From the NCBI GenBank assembly GCA_045537045.1, contig JAZSOS010000003.1, forward strand, positions 1 through 16,837: 16,837 nt of DNA. The letters run 5' to 3'. This DNA is from SIG480 sp045537045 (GTDB lineage: Bacteria; Bacillota; Clostridia; Oscillospirales; JAAYXM01). Below are positions 15,519-16,837 of the stretch, piece by piece. Both the position numbers and the translations under genes were made by a program. Positions within the stretch are counted from its first letter, which is position 1. The number at the start of each line of letters is the position of its first letter. Under the pieces are notes generated by a model. That model did no database searches and was not told the origin of the DNA. It saw nothing but the letters and a program-made list of their open reading frames with translations.

Positions 15519-16664
15519 ATGGAAAACACGATGAAGCAGTTTGAAAGAATCATTGAACTTCAGCTTAAGCGTATTGAAGCAATGAAGAAGGAAAACGAGT
15601 TTATAGATTATGCCGCGCTCCCGAAGATTATTATAGGTGTTTGCGGCGGTGACGGCATCGGCCCGGCTATCACAAAGGAGGCACATCGCGTGCTCGAATA
15701 TCTCTTAAAGGAAGAGATTGATGCGGGCAAGATTGAATTTCGCGTGATCGACGGTCTTACTATTGAAAACCGCGTTGCGGCAAACAAGGCTATTCCGGAC
15801 GATGTTCTCGAAGAGCTCAAGGCTTGCCACGTTATACTGAAGGGGCCGACAACCACTCCGCGCGCCGGTGATTCGTGGCCGAATATTGAGAGCGCAAACG
15901 TTGCAATGAGAAAAGAGCTTGACCTTTTCGCAAACATGCGTCCGGTAAAGGTTCCGAGCGAGGGCATTGATTGGATGTTCTTCCGCGAAAACACCGAGGG
16001 AGGATATGCTGTCGGAAGCATGGGCGTCAACGTTACTGACGACCTTGCAATTGACTTTACGGTTGCCACAAGCCAGGGCTGCGACAGAATCGCAGAGCTC
16101 GCGTTCTCATATGCCAAGAAGATGGGAAAGAGCCGCGTAACTGCCGTTACGAAGGCCAACGTTATCAAGACAACCGATGGAAAGTTCCTTGATTCCTGCA
16201 AGAAGGTTGCGGCGAAGTATCCGGAGATTTCTTTTGATGACTGGTACATAGACATCATGACAGCTAAGCTTGTTGACACAAAGCGCCGCCGCGACTTCCA
16301 GGTAATGGTGCTTCCGAACCTTTATGGTGACATTCTCACCGATGAGGCTGCGGAATTCCAGGGCGGTGTAGGAACGGCAGGAAGCGCAAACGTCGGAAAG
16401 CGCTATGCAATGTTTGGGGCAATCCACGGTTCCGCTCCGCGAATGGTTGCAGAGGGCAGAGATAAGTTTGCAGATCCGTGCAGTATGCTTCGCGCGGCGG
16501 TTATGCTTCTTGAGCATATCGGCGAGGTTGAAAAATCCGAACGCCTTGCCGCGGCACTTGATACATGTATGTATGATGAGAAGAAGCTTACGATAACAGG
16601 AAGAGCAGACGGTGCAACCTGTGCTGAGTTTGCAGATTATGTTATGTCAAAGCTTGACAGATGA
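15519..16664 (+). CDS. isocitrate/isopropylmalate dehydrogenase family protein, isocitrate dehydrogenase-like
   Basis: A 381-residue beta-decarboxylating dehydrogenase. Isocitrate as substrate is supported by Ser125, Asn127, Arg131 and Arg141, spaced exactly as E. coli Icd Ser113, Asn115, Arg119 and Arg129, and by Arg156/Tyr163, spaced as Arg153/Tyr160. The metal-site motif GDILTDEAAE and the cofactor loop HGSAP are present. The loop continues with Arg308-Met309, where NAD enzymes have Asp-Ile and E. coli NADP-Icd has Lys-Tyr; a basic residue here hints at NADP but does not prove it. There is an N-terminal extension of about 33 residues, predicted helical, before the IIIGVCGGDGIGP strand. AAGGAG (15503-15508) precedes the ATG. 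The gene is followed by rex after 33 bp and preceded by a Rex-type operator, so redox control is likely. Confidence 0.85.
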   Translation: MENTMKQFERIIELQLKRIEAMKKENEFIDYAALPKIIIGVCGGDGIGPAITKEAHRVLEYLLKEEIDAGKIEFRVIDGLTIENRVAANKAIPDDVLEELKACHVILKGPTTTPRAGDSWPNIESANVAMRKELDLFANMRPVKVPSEGIDWMFFRENTEGGYAVGSMGVNVTDDLAIDFTVATSQGCDRIAELAFSYAKKMGKSRVTAVTKANVIKTTDGKFLDSCKKVAAKYPEISFDDWYIDIMTAKLVDTKRRRDFQVMVLPNLYGDILTDEAAEFQGGVGTAGSANVGKRYAMFGAIHGSAPRMVAEGRDKFADPCSMLRAAVMLLEHIGEVEKSERLAAALDTCMYDEKKLTITGRADGATCAEFADYVMSKLDR

Positions 16665-16697
16665 TAGGCAGTATTGCCCAAGAAAGGAAGATTTAGT

Positions 16698-16837
16698 ATG
16701 AGCGAGAGATATATTTCGCCGCTTGTAATCCGAAGATTGCCGAAATATCACAGATGCTTAAAGGAGCTTTCTCGCAGCGGTGTAAGCCGCGTATCTTCAA
16801 GTGTTCTGGCAAACAATCTTGGATTTACCGCATCTCA
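16698..16837 (+). CDS. rex: redox-sensing transcriptional repressor Rex (5' part, cut by window end)
   Basis: The first 46 codons of a gene running off the window. The translated N-terminus has ISPLVIRRLPKYHRCLKEL, then GVSRVSSSVLANNLGFTAS, the winged-helix DNA-binding domain of Rex with its conserved RRLP-Y and GFTAS(Q) signatures. Rex represses fermentation and respiration genes when the NAD+/NADH ratio is high, sensing NADH through a C-terminal Rossmann domain that is not visible here. AAAGGAAG (16683-16690) precedes the ATG. It probably shares a transcript with the IDH-like gene 33 bp upstream. The operator at 15271 suggests autoregulation. Confidence 0.9.
   Translation, partial: MSERYISPLVIRRLPKYHRCLKELSRSGVSRVSSSVLANNLGFTAS

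Overview
The window is a compact stretch of a Bacillota chromosome, most likely class Clostridia (gut Oscillospirales-type). The reasons are the gene content (a YqhQ/DUF1385 protein next to prmC, a recA-recX-rimO-pgsA run, a DNA polymerase I without a working proofreading site, Rex), strong AAGGAGG-type ribosome-binding sites, TTGACA/TAAAAT promoters and a moderate G+C content judged by eye. Every supported gene is on the + strand. No transposase, integrase, CRISPR array, rRNA or complete tRNA gene was seen.

Layout. Positions 1-245 hold a strong stem-loop ending in a T-run (possible small RNA or long terminator) and a clear promoter. A probable three-gene operon follows (246-3713): a lipoprotein with three Asp-rich DxDGDG-type loops, an OmpR/PhoB-type response regulator and a HAMP sensor histidine kinase, presumably an envelope-sensing unit with its own lipoprotein. 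Next is a YqhQ-family membrane protein (3827-4762) and prmC (4863-5711). Two 49-bp copies of a repeat resembling the T-arm of a tRNA lie on either side of prmC, one in the leader of prmC and one in the leader of recA. From 5783 to 10760 recA, recX, rimO, pgsA and cysS are tightly packed; recA/recX and recX/rimO overlap by one base. From 10847 to 14969 come polA, rimI (overlapping polA) and tsaD.

A 549-bp AT-rich gap (14970-15518) is the most signal-dense non-coding part. It holds three 9-bp DnaA-box matches packed into 30 bp, a 16-bp perfect palindrome that fits the Rex operator in 17 of 18 positions, and at least one good promoter. Downstream are an isocitrate dehydrogenase-like gene (15519-16664) and the first 46 codons of rex itself (from 16698, cut by the window end). 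The redox repressor gene therefore sits just downstream of its own likely operator, with a TCA-type dehydrogenase between them.

Functional themes: DNA repair and replication (RecA, RecX, PolA); modification of the translation machinery (PrmC on release factors, RimO on S12, RimI on S18, TsaD on tRNA, plus CysS charging tRNA); phospholipid synthesis (PgsA); and redox-regulated central metabolism (IDH-like enzyme, Rex). No clearly new protein system was recognised. The items most worth a second look are in the non-coding DNA: the DnaA-box cluster, the Rex-type operator beside rex, the paired T-arm-like repeats and the 5' stem-loop RNA.
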